Shown here piece after piece: positions 1-11,247 of a DNA stretch of 64,000 nucleotides. The stretch spans positions 558,001 through 622,000 of the forward strand of contig NC_018385.1 of NCBI RefSeq assembly GCF_000208865.1, written 5' to 3'. Both the position numbers and the translations under genes were made by a program. The stretch comes from Neospora caninum Liverpool (lineage: Eukaryota; Apicomplexa; Conoidasida; Eucoccidiorida; Sarcocystidae). The notes below the pieces were generated by a model that did no database searches, had not been told where the DNA came from, and saw nothing but the letters and a program-made list of their open reading frames with translations. Positions within the stretch are counted from its first letter, which is position 1. Each line of letters starts with the position of its first letter.

Positions 1-192
1 GGCGAGCGACTGACATGTTGCTACGTGTGGTTAGGTGGACCTGAGTCGATCTGTGCAAATGGACGCCGTGTGTAGAAAGGCGTAGCTTCAGATTCGCGTA
101 TCCACGTGCACAGATGTGTAGAGACATATGTGCGTGACGGTGCATGAGCTGCGCTACGCCCTTCTATGGACGCCCACTCGCCCCAAGACGCA

Positions 193-197
<5 letters not shown>

Positions 198-223
<26 letters not shown>
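198..223. repeat. (TA)n microsatellite
   Basis: A pure TA tract of about 26 bases in the presumed CTNNBL1 intron at the window start. Confidence 0.95.
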
Positions 224-413
224 GTACTTCGATGTGTAAAAATGGTTGCTCATAGGTGCGTGCATGCATTGTGTGTCCATGTCCAAATATGCATGGAGAC
301 CGGTAGGTGCGAATTTGAAGTGACACAAATGTCCTTCCGACTGAGTGGGCATGTTCGCGTTTTCGCCGGACCTGTTGTCGCGCACTGGGTTTTTAGGTTT
401 TTTTGTTCGCAAG

Positions 414-3400
414 CGATAAAGGTGTTGGATTTTGCGCTGCTCGGGTGTCCCCCGAACTGCCAGATTTTCGTCGAGAAGCTCGGCCTCAAATTTCTCTTTT
501 CCATCTTTATGAAGAAGGCTCGGCCGAGTCAGCAGAAGAAGCGGAACAAAGCTCAGGAAAAGCAAGACGAAGGTGAGACGTAGAGCCTGACCCAGAAATT
601 GGACACGGCCGCGGCCCACAAAGTGCAATCGCAAAACCGTGTTCTCTCTCATTCAGCGTCTTGCGTCGCTCCCTTCTCTTTGCGCTCCCGACGAAGTGTC
701 GGCTCTGCCACCGAGTAGATTTCATATCGGCGTTCGCGCCGCGTTTTCGTCACCTGCCTTTGCAGTCGCGTTCGCTTCTCTCGATGGGTTCTTCAGAACA
801 TGCCGTCTCGATCATCAACTCGCTCTGCCGAGGATGCAGCGGAATCGCGACAGGTCAGAGACCAAGCGAAGGCGACTCTTGTGTGAGGGACACTTTGCGC
901 TCCCCTTACAGCACAGCGGCGCGGTTTCCCTCGAGGACACTTTCGAGCGGTGAAGCGCAAACGATCGTCTGTCTATTCAAGCTTTTTCCTAGTCCTACGC
1001 CGTCAGAAATAGACGACATGTTCCATCTGCATCTGCCAGCACATAAATCACATATATACATATATATACATATATACACATGTATGTATAAAAAGCGTTC
1101 TCTCTGTATCGGTACGGATCAATGTATATATATATATATATATATATCTTTCTACCGGTATATTCAGACTTACCGGCATTCCTGTATCTCGTTTAATATC
1201 TCCTGAGCATGACGACGCTCTTCCGGGTTAGGGTGAGATGGTGAGATCCTATCTTGTGCACATTTCGCGTTGTCACCGTTCAGCGGGAAAGATGTTTGTG
1301 TGTCTCCTCAGCGCGGGTGTTGAACAAATTCATGGAAAACCAGTGCGAGAAACTCGAAAGGTTGCTGGAGCTTCACGACGCCTATCAAGCGCGGATCGAC
1401 GCGTTTCTGGCAAAACGCGAAGAAGGCGAAAAAGACGAGGATGCGGACGACTTGACGAAGCAAGTATGCATTTCGGACCTGGGCCCACTATGGGGTGTAC
1501 GTACAGTCGAACACGCGCCCCTCGTCTCCGGCGGGCCAACGCATGCATTCGCTCGAGGGGCTAAATGCAGAGCAATGCACAGCAAAAACAGAAATACATA
1601 TACATGGTTCCACATCTCAGTCCACGGTCACAACTCCAACGCACATTTATATAATCATATATATATACATGTAACTGTATTTATAAAAAAGTATATAGAT
1701 GGAGAGAAAGGTTAAAGTCGTGGTGCGTCACGGGGCCTTGCTCGAAGGCAAGGAGACGGAAGACCTACAGATGAATGAAGCGGACGAAGCGGATGAGGGA
1801 AAAGAGTTGTTAAAAGGGTATGGGAAAGAGAGTGCTCGCATGCGCGTTGGCCTGGCCGTTTTCGGATGTCTCGACGCTGCAGCTGGAAATTGACGAAGAA
1901 GAAAGGAAATATTTGGATGCTTGCGATCAAGGCCTCTTCACCCTCCAGCAAATCGACTCCATCATCGTTCGACTCGTCAACATGGGAAATGCTCTGGTAC
2001 GCGTGCAGAGAAGGGAAGAGGACGAATAGGGATGCCAAATCCGCCCAGAACTATATATATATATATATATATATAGCTATGTCTAGGTGTGCATGCAACG
2101 GCTGTGAAGGAAACAACTGGAGAGACGGGTGCGAATTTTTGCGCCGCTCCGCTTTCCAAGCCGCGCTGTGCCGACCTCGCGATCACGCCGATGGTGACTG
2201 CCGTGCCTGCGTCGAAGGCTGCAGCTGCAAGCATATTTTTCCTTCCTGTTTCTTGCCCTCGCGCATCACACATTGATCCATGTTTCGATGGTTCATATGC
2301 AGATATAGAATTTCCTGTAGATGTGTATCTCAATATATATAGATATATATGCACGGATGGATGTACGCATTCGAATCGCCGTCTCTCACCATGTGGTGAT
2401 AGACATGAACGTTTTTTGCAGGAGCCTGCAAACATGTATGTAGCTGTCTGTGCATCCGTTTCATTTTGGGTCTCCGTTTCCCTACGCGACTTTCTGTACT
2501 CATCCTGCGTGTGGACGTGGCTGTCCTGCCTTTTCTCAATCGATGCGCGTCTCTCTCCGAATGTGCATTGCCCGAGAGCCGCAGCGCCTGGCTCTTTGCG
2601 CCCCTCCATTTCGCTTTTTCCTGTTGCTGCTGATCTGCATCAGTGTGTCTCCTCTCTTCTGTTTCTGTCTCTGTTTTCTTTTTTCTCCGCTCTTTTTTTT
2701 TCATTTCTCTGTTTCATTCGCTCCCTCCTCGCGTCCTTTCTTTCCCTAGGTGACGAAGCGCTTGGTGGATTTGCTTAACATGAAGAGCATCGACACGATG
2801 CAAATTCATAAAGTTGTCACAGGTCCGGTTCTCTTGTCTTGCCTCGGATGTCTTTCACTCCGTTTCCTCACACTATCAGTAACTAACACAGAAAAATAAA
2901 GAGGAGGAGTTCCAATTTTTTGTCGTGGTAGACGCCGCACAGCCTGTGCGTCGCTAGGTCGCTGCCCGGCCCCTTCCCCCCAGACGGAGCGCGCGTTGCT
3001 TAACTCTCTCGCTTCCCCCCTTGCTCTCTTTCCTCTCGTTTTCTTGGCCATCCTTTGCTCTTTCCCTGGGTTTTCGGAGGGCGCTGAGAGGGAGTTCGCT
3101 GGGGGTTTCTGTGACGGAGAGGCGGGAGGAGGGGGGAGCAATGGACACGGTTCTTCTCATGGTCAGGCACCGCCCCCAGGCGTGGCCACGCCGCTTCTCT
3201 ACGCTGTCTGTCCCTCTGTGTGCGGGTAACTCTCTGGGTATCATGCAAGTGTCGTGACACAAAAAAAACATGGGGCTTTCTTCGAGCCTGCCGCCGAGAA
3301 GACCAACTCTCGAGCTTGACAACGGCCAGAAGGATTTCGGCGAACAGAGGCGTTCCTCGGTGGTTGTGTGTTTTTCCAGAATTTGCAGAGCACATGGATG

Positions 3401-3612
3401 AGAAGGCTGCGACCGAACGGGTAGGGCTACTGCACTTGCTGAAGCGGTTCGAAGAAATTTATGAGGCTGGAGGCGTTGTTGCCGCTGGGGAAGAAGAAGA
3501 CATGGAGGAGGAGACTGACGAGGAAGAAAAGAGGGCCCGCAGCCCCGAGAAGGTCCGAAGAGACAGAGAAGACGAAAGAGAGCGACAGAAAAGACGACGA
3601 CGAGACGACTAA
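414..3612 (+). CDS. CTNNBL1: CTNNBL1-like (beta-catenin-like protein 1), 3' exons; 5' end outside window
   Basis: Six exons fit: about 414-572 (the acceptor could also be 397), 797-853, 1312-1463, 1883-1996, 2750-2822 and 3380-3612 (stop). All junctions are GT/AG and the phases match. The product follows the C-terminal half of human CTNNBL1 block by block: AIKVLDFALLG then NCQIFVEKLGLKFLF, EHAVSIINSL, RVLNKFMENQCEKLERLLEL, EEERKYLDACDQGLFTLQQI, KRLVDLLNMKS and EFAEHMDEK. CTNNBL1 is an armadillo-like nuclear protein that associates with the Prp19/CDC5L part of the spliceosome. The coccidian protein ends in an extra acidic then Arg/Lys/Asp-rich tail of about 55 residues that looks disordered. 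Several introns carry (TA)n tracts. The first 413 bases appear intronic. Confidence 0.9.
1125..1148. repeat. (TA)n microsatellite
   Basis: A pure TA tract of about 24 bases in the CTNNBL1 intron 854-1311, with imperfect TATACA units at 1053-1085. Confidence 0.95.
2052..2075. repeat. (TA)n microsatellite
   Basis: A pure TA tract of about 24 bases in the CTNNBL1 intron 1997-2749. Confidence 0.95.
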
Positions 3613-5463
3613 CGCGAAGAACAAAGCAGAGGAAGCAAGAGTGAGAGGAGGCAAATATATATATATATATATATATGTATATGTAGATAGACATGGACTA
3701 GACATGGAGGAAGAGATTTAACGACAGCGGAAGGGAGGAGTTCGAGAGAGATGGATAGAAAGAGGGAGACAGGCGCATTTGCTGGGGGGGAGAGGAGACC
3801 GAGGGCCTGAGAGAAAGAGAGAGAAGGAACTCAGGTTGCGAACAGCCAAAGAGCAAACACGTATGTCTCCCACCGAGTCAAGGGAAGGCGGCCAGCACTC
3901 CGACATGATTCCGTGAAGGCAGTCCGCCTACATCGCTCTCTCTTTCAACTGGTTTTCCTGTGTTTTCGTTTTTCGTCCTTCTCCGTTTTTCTTCTTTCTC
4001 TGCCTCGCTCTCCGCGGATGCGTTTCGGGACTTGCCAGAGGCGAGCTTTTTATGCTGTTAATGCCGGCAGTGCGCGGCGGATGGGGACACGTCTTTGGGG
4101 CTGTTTTTCGGTTGGGGGTTCGGACCTCGTTTTCCCACCAACTGCTACTCTCTCATCCCTCACTCGATAGGTTCTCTAAGTTCTGCAAGGGACCGAGAAT
4201 GCCGGAAAAGCTTTAGAAAGAAAAGTCTGATTTCCTCTCCTTTTCGCATTCCGCTGTCGGACCCGCAACCGTCTGAACGCCCTTCTCGCGCACTTTCTGA
4301 CACGGTACGACGAGGAAAGACAATGCTCTTGAGAGAGATGCACACACCGAGTTGAAAGTCAAATATCGGCCAAAGCGAGTGAACGACCAAAGCAAAAACC
4401 CACACAGATAGATAGATGTGCGAAACGAGAATGTGCAGTGGAGTAGCCGCATCGCTATTATGTCTTCCGCCATGTATACACATATACATCTATATATATA
4501 TATATATAAATATGAATGTATCTTTTGCGGGTATATGTCTGTGTGTGTATGTCTGTGTGTACCTACTATACATATAGATATATAGCTATGGTGGGGGCCA
4601 GATGCAGAGGTGTACTTTCTCTGAGGGAGGAGAGGTCGAGGGACAGCGGGTTGTGCTGCGGTTTTCTCATGCTTCACTGTGTCGATGGCGAGTCACGACC
4701 GACCTGTTCCGTGGCCTTTCGAATTTTCGAACCCGCGCTGTGGCCACCAAAGCGTGGAAAGAGGACGGCGAAATTCATGCGATTCTGAGAACTGTTTTTG
4801 AGGTTGACGAGGAAGCGCGGAAGCCTGGAGGCACGCGCTCACTGCCTTTGTGCCGGCGGTTTTGCTTTCCACGTCTGGGGTGGGGAATTCGCGTGGCCTT
4901 TCTCGTTCTCGTGTCTCGGCTGGGACTGAAGTTGTGTATCTACGGTAGGCCTCTCCCTCTTTTCGAGAAACCTCCGGCGAAATCAGTCAATCAGTCAACG
5001 GCGTGAGTGCTTTTATAAAATTTGAAGCGAGGCTCAGACCTGTTCAGACGCAAAGGGCCCGGGTCTCGAATCGATTTCCCAAAGAACGGAGGGGGGTGGG
5101 AGGCGCGCGAAAAAGTGAAGACTGACTGGGGAATGTTCTAGAACGCTCTTTGTCGAGGCTCATCCCGTGGCCCGAAGACACCTCAGCTGAGAGCGCTCCC
5201 CGACTCTGCGAGTGAGGAGAAACCGAGGGGAGAAGGTAAGGGAAACGGAAGCCGAAGAAGAGGGAAAGGGCAAAAAAAAACCGGGTGATATACCAAGCAA
5301 AAAGAAAGACGAGAAAACGACGAAAGGTGCACGCGTCGACGTTATCAGCTACAGCGTGTCACTTTGAAAAAAAACTTTGAATGCCTGTGCTCGTCGTTGG
5401 GCCTTGCCCCTTGCAAAAAAAGAAGACGGTGGACTCAGCCTAGGGCCTTTCCCTCGGGTTTCA
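3613..5463. other. intergenic stretch between two convergent genes
   Basis: This lies between the CTNNBL1 stop and the stop of the minus-strand cyclin gene, so it holds both 3' UTRs. It contains a (TA)n tract at 3655-3677, a purine-rich run to about 3850, a second TA tract near 4490-4508 and a short A-rich stretch near 5270. Open frames here (for example plus strand 4602-5006) have no recognisable domain and no matching splice partners. Confidence 0.6.
3655..3677. repeat. (TA)n microsatellite
   Basis: A pure TA tract about 40 bases after the CTNNBL1 stop codon, so probably in the 3' UTR. Confidence 0.95.
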
Positions 5464-8400
5464 TCACTCGCGTGTCATCTTTAGAAGCGCCTCGAGACTC
5501 GCATCGTCGGGGAGAAGAAGCCCCAAACTTGCTGGTGGCAATCTGCCTAGCCTCCGGGACGTCGGTCCTTCGGGTCGCCCTTTGGGGACAGTTGAGGCGT
5601 TCTGTTCAACGGTTTTCACACGGTCAGACACCGAACGCGAACGCTCACGCGAATGACCTGACTCGCGCCTCGCCGCTCGCCAGCCGTCTCGCGATCGGGA
5701 GGCGCCGGGACGTTTCCAGGTCGTCTCACGACGCGCGGGTTGGAGGTTCTCACTTCTCGGCATGTCTCTCGTCTCCTCTGTCTCTCCTTCAAAAGCATCG
5801 AGAGCGGATTCTTCAACTGCGCACGCCCGCAGGTTCTGGTGGTCTGTCTTGTCTTCTTCGTCTCCTTTGGCAGCCCACGCCGTCTCTCCAACTCGCAACC
5901 TAGCCCCTCCCTCCGCGGCCGTCTCTTGTGCCTCGCTGAGGTTCCCTCCGTCGCTGGAGTGCGTCCTTGGGGAGTCGCTCCAAGTTTCCGAAGCATCTGG
6001 TGAGATGCTCAAGCTCTCCATCATCTGTTTCTCGCTTGGCCTCCTTCCCTTCTCTCCTCCCGCGTTCCCGCCTGTCAGCCCTTTTCCCTTCTCTCGCTTC
6101 ACCTCCTCTGCCCTCCCTTCTTCCTTTCCTTTCAGTCTTCCCTCTGCCTCTTCCATCTCTGTTTCGCCGTTCCGCGCTCGGATGTCCGCTTCTCTCTCCG
6201 CGAACTGGCGCACGCGCCTTGCATGCAGAAGCGAAGCGAAGCGCAGGAACGCGAGCGGCGTCGAGGCGCCGTCAGAGGCCTCGCCGGTCTGTGGAAAAAG
6301 GAGAGGCGAGCGGCGAATCTCCTGCGCCGCACGAGTCGTCTGGGCCAGCTCGGCAGCAGCCGCGCCGAGCTGCAGGATGTCCCACGGATGTCGCCACCCT
6401 GCGCAGAGAAGGCGCCGAAGTTGCGGCACAAGAAGCGGCCCTAGCACCGCCTCTAAGGGCGCCAGAGACGAAGAAAAATCAAAGGAAGAAGCCAAGGGAG
6501 AAGAGGAAGAGGGAGAAGAAACCGGAGAAGACGAGGGAGAGAAAGGAGCAGAAAGGGGAGAAGAACAGGAAGAGGATGGAGCGGAAAGGGGAGAAGAAGA
6601 GAAAGATGAAGGAGCAGAAAGGGGAGAAGATGAAGAGGGAAAAGAAGTGGAAAAATACGAAGAGGAAGATGAAATGGAAGCCGAACAGGGCAAGCGGGAA
6701 CGTTTTCGGCATGACGCTGGACTCAGCGTAAACGAAGATGAGCTTGCGTGGCGACTAGGTGACCGCCAAAGAGAGGCTGAGACCGCTGCCTGGGACGGCG
6801 CGGGAGTCGCGGCGTCAGGCGCTTTCGCCGGCGGCTTTGTTGGCAGCGACTGATTCCCGTCATCTCCCTTCTTCCCCTCCGAGGCGCTGCCTGCTTTCGC
6901 TGGGGCTGGTTGGTCCGCTGCATCTCCTCTCCGCTCTCCCCCGCGGAGCCGCACCCTCCCTCGGGGGCTGCGCGACTCGCGGGCTCGAGCGCGCGCGACT
7001 AGATCGGCCGCGATCCAGAAGCGTTCCGGCAGAAAAGTGAAGAGCGATCGCATATGCAGAAGCTGCGCAAGCAGCAGCGGCTGAGCGCCGACGAGGCGCA
7101 GGTCGTAAAGCGACAGATCGGCGAGGAGAGAACAGAACCTGCGGGTCTGCTGAAGAGTGCGGGGCGAGGGCAAGGGCAAGACGAAGCCGGCAGGCGCGCA
7201 GCGACGGGCGCCGAGACAAGCCCCCGAGCCTCCCGAGTCGACCCGAGAGGCAGCGGGGCGTTCGGTTGGCGAAAAGACATCCCCAAGAGGCGGCTCAGAG
7301 GCCGAGACACTGGTCAAGACACGCGACAGTGGAGGCGAAGACGCGAACGAAGCAGTCGCCGCAGTGGCCGCGCGATAGGCGGAATGCGTCTGGGAAAGGG
7401 AAGTCGGGATTTCACAGCTCACGCGATCCTGGGAACCGTGCATCGAGGGCGTCGCTGGCCGTGAGAAGACGCCCTCCGGCTTTTTTTCAACCGGAAAAGA
7501 GGCGCCCGTCTCGTCTTCGCCCGTCCTCTGGGCTGCCGAGGTTCTGACGCGGCGGGGGTGCACATCCTCTGAGACGTCTCCAGCTTGTCCTGATCTTCGC
7601 TTGGTCGCTTTGCGCTCCGCGTTTTCCGAAAACGCGCCCGCGCCAGCGCGCAAAGGCGTCGGCCGACTCGGCGCCGTTATTGGTGGGGAGGGGCCCTCCC
7701 GTCGGAGTCCGTTTCGAGCATCGAAATCTCTTTCCTGCGCCAGTCGGAACGTGCGTCCTCCCCCTCGGAGACGCCGTGTCTCCTCTTCCTCAGCTGCGGT
7801 TTCGGCCTCGGGCCGCGGCCGTTTGTTTCTTTCGGGAAACTCTCCGGTTGTGTCGCGCCCGCAAAGCCGCCGCGTCTGTGAGTAGAAAGGCGGGGTGCAT
7901 GCGCGGCCGGCGAGGCAGGCGAGCTGTCTGCGCTGCTTCTCCAGGTGTACAGACAGCTCAGTCACGTCCCAGAGCAGCGCCGTGCACCACAAGACGGTGG
8001 GGCGCGACAGACGAAACGCGAGTTTCTGCAAAATCTCCTTCTCGAGGGACACGAGGCTGGCCGCCGACGCTCGCTTCTCCCAGGCGCAAGGCTCCATACA
8101 GCGAGAAGGACAGCCGGAGAGGCGACTGGAAGAAGAACAGGCGAGGCCGGGGGAGGGAACAGGAAGCGCAGACGACGCAGTTAAGACAGAAGAGGGAGTC
8201 GTGGCAGACGAGGCGGCAGAGATCCTCGAATCAGAGGGAAACACCGACGAGGAAGACGAACAAGACGATGAAGACGTGCTCGACGCTGAAAGGCAAGAGC
8301 GTAGGAAAGACGCAGGCGCGAAGTCGGAAGAGCCTTGAATCGAGGGGACAGGAGAAAACGATGAATCGGCACTTTCGCTGGTCCCTCTCGCGAGGCGTGC

Positions 8401-9870
8401 TCTCTCCGGGATGTTTTCTCGCTCCTCTCTGTGTTCCCGTTCCAGCTCTTCGCTTTCTTCCCTTCCTTCGAGTCCCGGTTCTCTTCCGTCGTCTTCTTGG
8501 ACTTCTCTGTCGTCGCTCTCTGCGCAGAGACGTGCCTCTGTGCTTCCTCGCCTTTCGTCGGAGGGTCGGTGTTCTGCGCCTCTGCTGTGTTCGCATCTGC
8601 TCCACCCGCACTCTCGCAAGAGACAGGAGAGACAAGTCTCCTTCAAAAGGCGACTGACCAGCCAGGTGCTGGCGCTGACCGCGTAGTCGTGGGCATTCGT
8701 TGTTTTGTAGTACTCGAGAGAGCGCTCGCTGTAGACGTCGGCAATCTTCGCGCACGCAGCGGCGGCAAGGAGGCTCCGGTGCACGCCGTGGCAGCAGAGG
8801 ACGAGGCGCGGCCGAGGCCGGGCAGGGCGCGGCGCTCGCGCGGAACAGACCAAGCCAGAGAGGCCACGCAGAAAAAGCGTTTCCTCAAAAAGAAGAAAGA
8901 AACCGCCGACGCGAGACGCCCCGAGCGCCCGCGACTCCCCTCCGGGAACCCACGCTGCAGGACGAGACAGCGAGAGAGCGTCGGGAAGTGAAGCCAGCGA
9001 AGCAGAAGGAGAAGTAGAAGAGGAAGAAGAACAGGATGAAGAAGAAGAGGAAGAGGAGGAAGAAAGGAAAGAAGAAGAAGAGGAAGAGGAGGAAGAAAGG
9101 AAAGAAGAAGAAGAGGAAGAGGAGGAAGAAAGGAAAGAAGAAGAAGAGAAACTGGAAGATGGGAGGGAGGCGGAAGGGGCCGTGGAAGGCCGGGGAGCGA
9201 CCGGAGAGGACACAGAACTCACCTCGGCGCGAGGACGCGGATTCGGGAGGGTGCATGAAGATGCAAGAGAGGTGGGTGAGGGCCAGCACGAAGCAGGGCG
9301 ATGCGTCGCTCGAGTGGCAGGCGTACGTTCGATAAGAAACGACGGAAGCAGGTCTAGGCAGAAGAAGCGATGGAAGAGGTCAGCAGCCAAGTGGGTTGTT
9401 GACGCTTTGAGGTCAAACTCAGTTTGAAGCCGAAAGAGAAGGTCGACCTGAGAAGCGGAAAAAGGAGAATCTGAAGAGAGAGAAAGGCGAATCGGAAAAG
9501 AGCGAAGGGAGAAGCGGAAAGGGAGAAAGGAGATCGGCGAGGAAGTCATAACGCGGAACAGATTGAGGGACAAAGCATCCGCTGTTCGTGCGCGTCGCCA
9601 GGGAACGGGAAATCTCGCGAGGACCCGATTGTTAGAGGCTGGGAAAAGCGGGTGAACTCAAAAACAGAGAAGTCTAAAACGACCGAGGAGTGTATTCAAA
9701 TTTACATGCACACTCGCTGCTCGACATTGATGCTCGTCCACCGTCTGGAGGCAAATACATAAATAGGCAAATATAGATATAGATAGATAGATAGATATAG
9801 CTAGATAGATAGATATAGGTAGATAGATATAGGTAGATAGATATAGGTAGATAGATATAGGTAGATAGAT

Positions 9871-9937
<67 letters not shown>

Positions 9938-10253
9938 TAGGCATATGCATATACAAACATATATATACATATATACACACATTCATATGTATATAGATGA
10001 CTGGATGGATTGACGCGTGCAGGAGAAGAGTGTCTTTGCCGTCGACGCGTACACATTTCTGACGGAGGTCTTCCAAGGTTTCCATAACAGCTTCTTCTAT
10101 GCGTGCTCTCGCGTCGTCGGGCCTGGTGTGTTCTGTCTCTCTGTCACCGCGACTCTTGCGCGTCTCGCTTTCCCTCGCGTTCTCTCGCCTTCTCTGTCCG
10201 GTTGCTGCGCTCCCCAGGAAGCAATCTGCGACTTGCGCAGCGACGCGTCGCAT
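5464..10253 (-). CDS. giant divergent cyclin-box protein with poly-Ser insertions
   Basis: Two exons fit: 10253-10053 and 9447-5464, joined in phase 0 over an intron holding a GATA microsatellite. They encode about 1394 residues. The junction restores a cyclin fold: DLRQKC joins VDLLFRLQTEFDLKASTTHL, matching the first helices of a cyclin box. A long Ser-rich insertion follows, then LLAAAACAKIADVYSERSLEYY, and later EKEILQKLAFRLSRPTVLW, which matches the E-iL-LgF-L--PT signature. FCSLLADLSLYDLRLVGAQP resembles the start of the second box. Cyclins bind and activate CDKs; the partner is not visible from sequence. The insertions and the acidic C-terminal third look disordered. The ATG at 10253 has a poor context and the frame stays open upstream to an AG near 10370, so another 5' exon is possible. 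The next upstream gene on this strand encodes a CDK-like protein. Confidence 0.72.
6525..6660. repeat. imperfect tandem repeat coding for SSPLSAPSS units
   Basis: Plus-strand units like GGAGCAGAAAGGGGAGAAGA recur about four to five times. On the minus strand they encode repeated Ser/Pro-rich units (SSPLSAPSS and variants) in the C-terminal half of the cyclin gene. The units differ by point changes, so this array looks older than the 9.0-9.15 kb one. Confidence 0.75.
9028..9150. repeat. 33-nt-period purine tandem repeat coding for poly-Ser
   Basis: On the plus strand a GAAGAAGAGG/AGGAAGAAAGG unit of about 33 bases recurs at least three times almost unchanged. On the minus strand it encodes repeated blocks of eight or nine Ser followed by Phe-Leu inside the cyclin gene. 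It lies in the insertion between the first cyclin-box helices and the next conserved block. Confidence 0.85.
9775..9947. repeat. GATA/TAGA tetranucleotide microsatellite
   Basis: About 170 bases of (GATA)n mixed with GATATAG units, with a pure stretch of roughly 18 copies near 9865-9936. It lies in the first intron of the cyclin gene on the minus strand. The Leu-Ser-Ile-Tyr-rich frames across it come from the repeat. Confidence 0.95.
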
Positions 10254-10546
10254 CGAAGCCTCGACGGGAATTCCAGGCGCCGAGGAAGCGAGTGCGTGGA
10301 GACGACGCAGGAGCGAGGCGAAGGGCAGTCCTCCTGAGACGCGGAGGAAAGCGTTGCTTAGCGGCCTGCAGACGACGAAGGGCCAAACGAAGCAACACCT
10401 GAGCGTTTAACGCGAAAACCGCGATCACTGGCGTCTACAGGGAAGTGGGTGAAGTGAGGGGAGAACGAAGGTGGGAGCAGAGGGAAACTAAACATGCAGC
10501 CTATCCTCACTCTTCAAACGCTGGAAAACCAAGAACAATTCTCATC

Positions 10547-10548
<2 letters not shown>

Positions 10549-10582
<34 letters not shown>
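10549..10582. repeat. (TA)n microsatellite
   Basis: A pure AT-dinucleotide tract of about 34 bases between the CDK-like and cyclin genes. Confidence 0.95.
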
Positions 10583-10584
<2 letters not shown>

Positions 10585-10924
10585 TCATAGGGCTGGGCCT
10601 ACACAGAGAGCTTCGTTGCTTTACAGATGTACAGTTACAAAGGATCGTGTTCACTGTCTTTCGTCAGTCTCACTCGCACTTGGCTCGTACTTCTTTTCTA
10701 GGACAAAAACTGCAGCTGGAGTCTATGTGGAGAGGAGCAGCTATCGATACACACACGTTGACGTACACGTATGTGTCGGTGGTTTACATACACAGAATAT
10801 CCAGCAGCACATGTGTGCATCGAAGCGTTAAACCGTCCGCATCTATGTCGTCTAAAGTTGCACACGGAGCCTAGTAGATCAGGTCCACGACCGTGGAAAT
10901 GTGTAGCTAAACTCATTGCCAGAC

Positions 10925-10989
10925 CTATATATACATATATAGATATATAGATAGATATAGATATACATATATAGATACATATAGATATT

Positions 10990-11020
<31 letters not shown>

Positions 11021-11058
11021 CTATATAGATATCTATATACATATATATAGATATATAT

Positions 11059-11108
<50 letters not shown>
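10925..11108. repeat. compound TA/GATA/CATA microsatellite
   Basis: About 180 bases of TATA, TAGATA and TACATA units ending in a pure (TA)n stretch of more than 30 bases. It lies just downstream of the CDK-like gene and is the largest TA-rich array in the window. Confidence 0.95.
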
Positions 11109-11110
<2 letters not shown>

Positions 11111-11247
11111 TGATAGAAGGCTGTCTGTGCCGTTCCATCCCGGGCGTTTGTCTCTGGATGCACGGTTAAATCGTGTATGCACTCTCCGAGGTCAACATTC
11201 TACAACACCCTTTTGCTCAGTGCGGAAGATTCCTCTTCCTTCTCTTC

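Larger units (their letters stand above)
10254..11247. other. intergenic stretch with long TA arrays
   Basis: This separates the CDK-like gene (its stop is at 11248) from the cyclin gene downstream on the same strand. It holds a pure (TA)n tract at 10549-10582 and an imperfect TA/GATA/CATA array at 10925-11108. The strip from 10254 to about 10370 stays open in the cyclin exon 1 frame and could be coding. No other exon is supported. Confidence 0.6.

Noticed and set aside
4602..5006. 134-codon plus-strand open frame
   Set aside because: It has no recognisable motif, a Cys/Arg/Leu-rich composition typical of chance frames, and no splice sites in phase.
5762..6853. 363-codon plus-strand open frame
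   Set aside because: It is antisense to the cyclin exon and arises from the Ser-rich coding on the other strand; its Glu/Arg-rich product has no domain.
9658..10056. Minus-strand frame rich in Leu-Ser-Ile-Tyr across the GATA array
   Set aside because: The repetitive peptide is produced by the tetranucleotide microsatellite in an intron.
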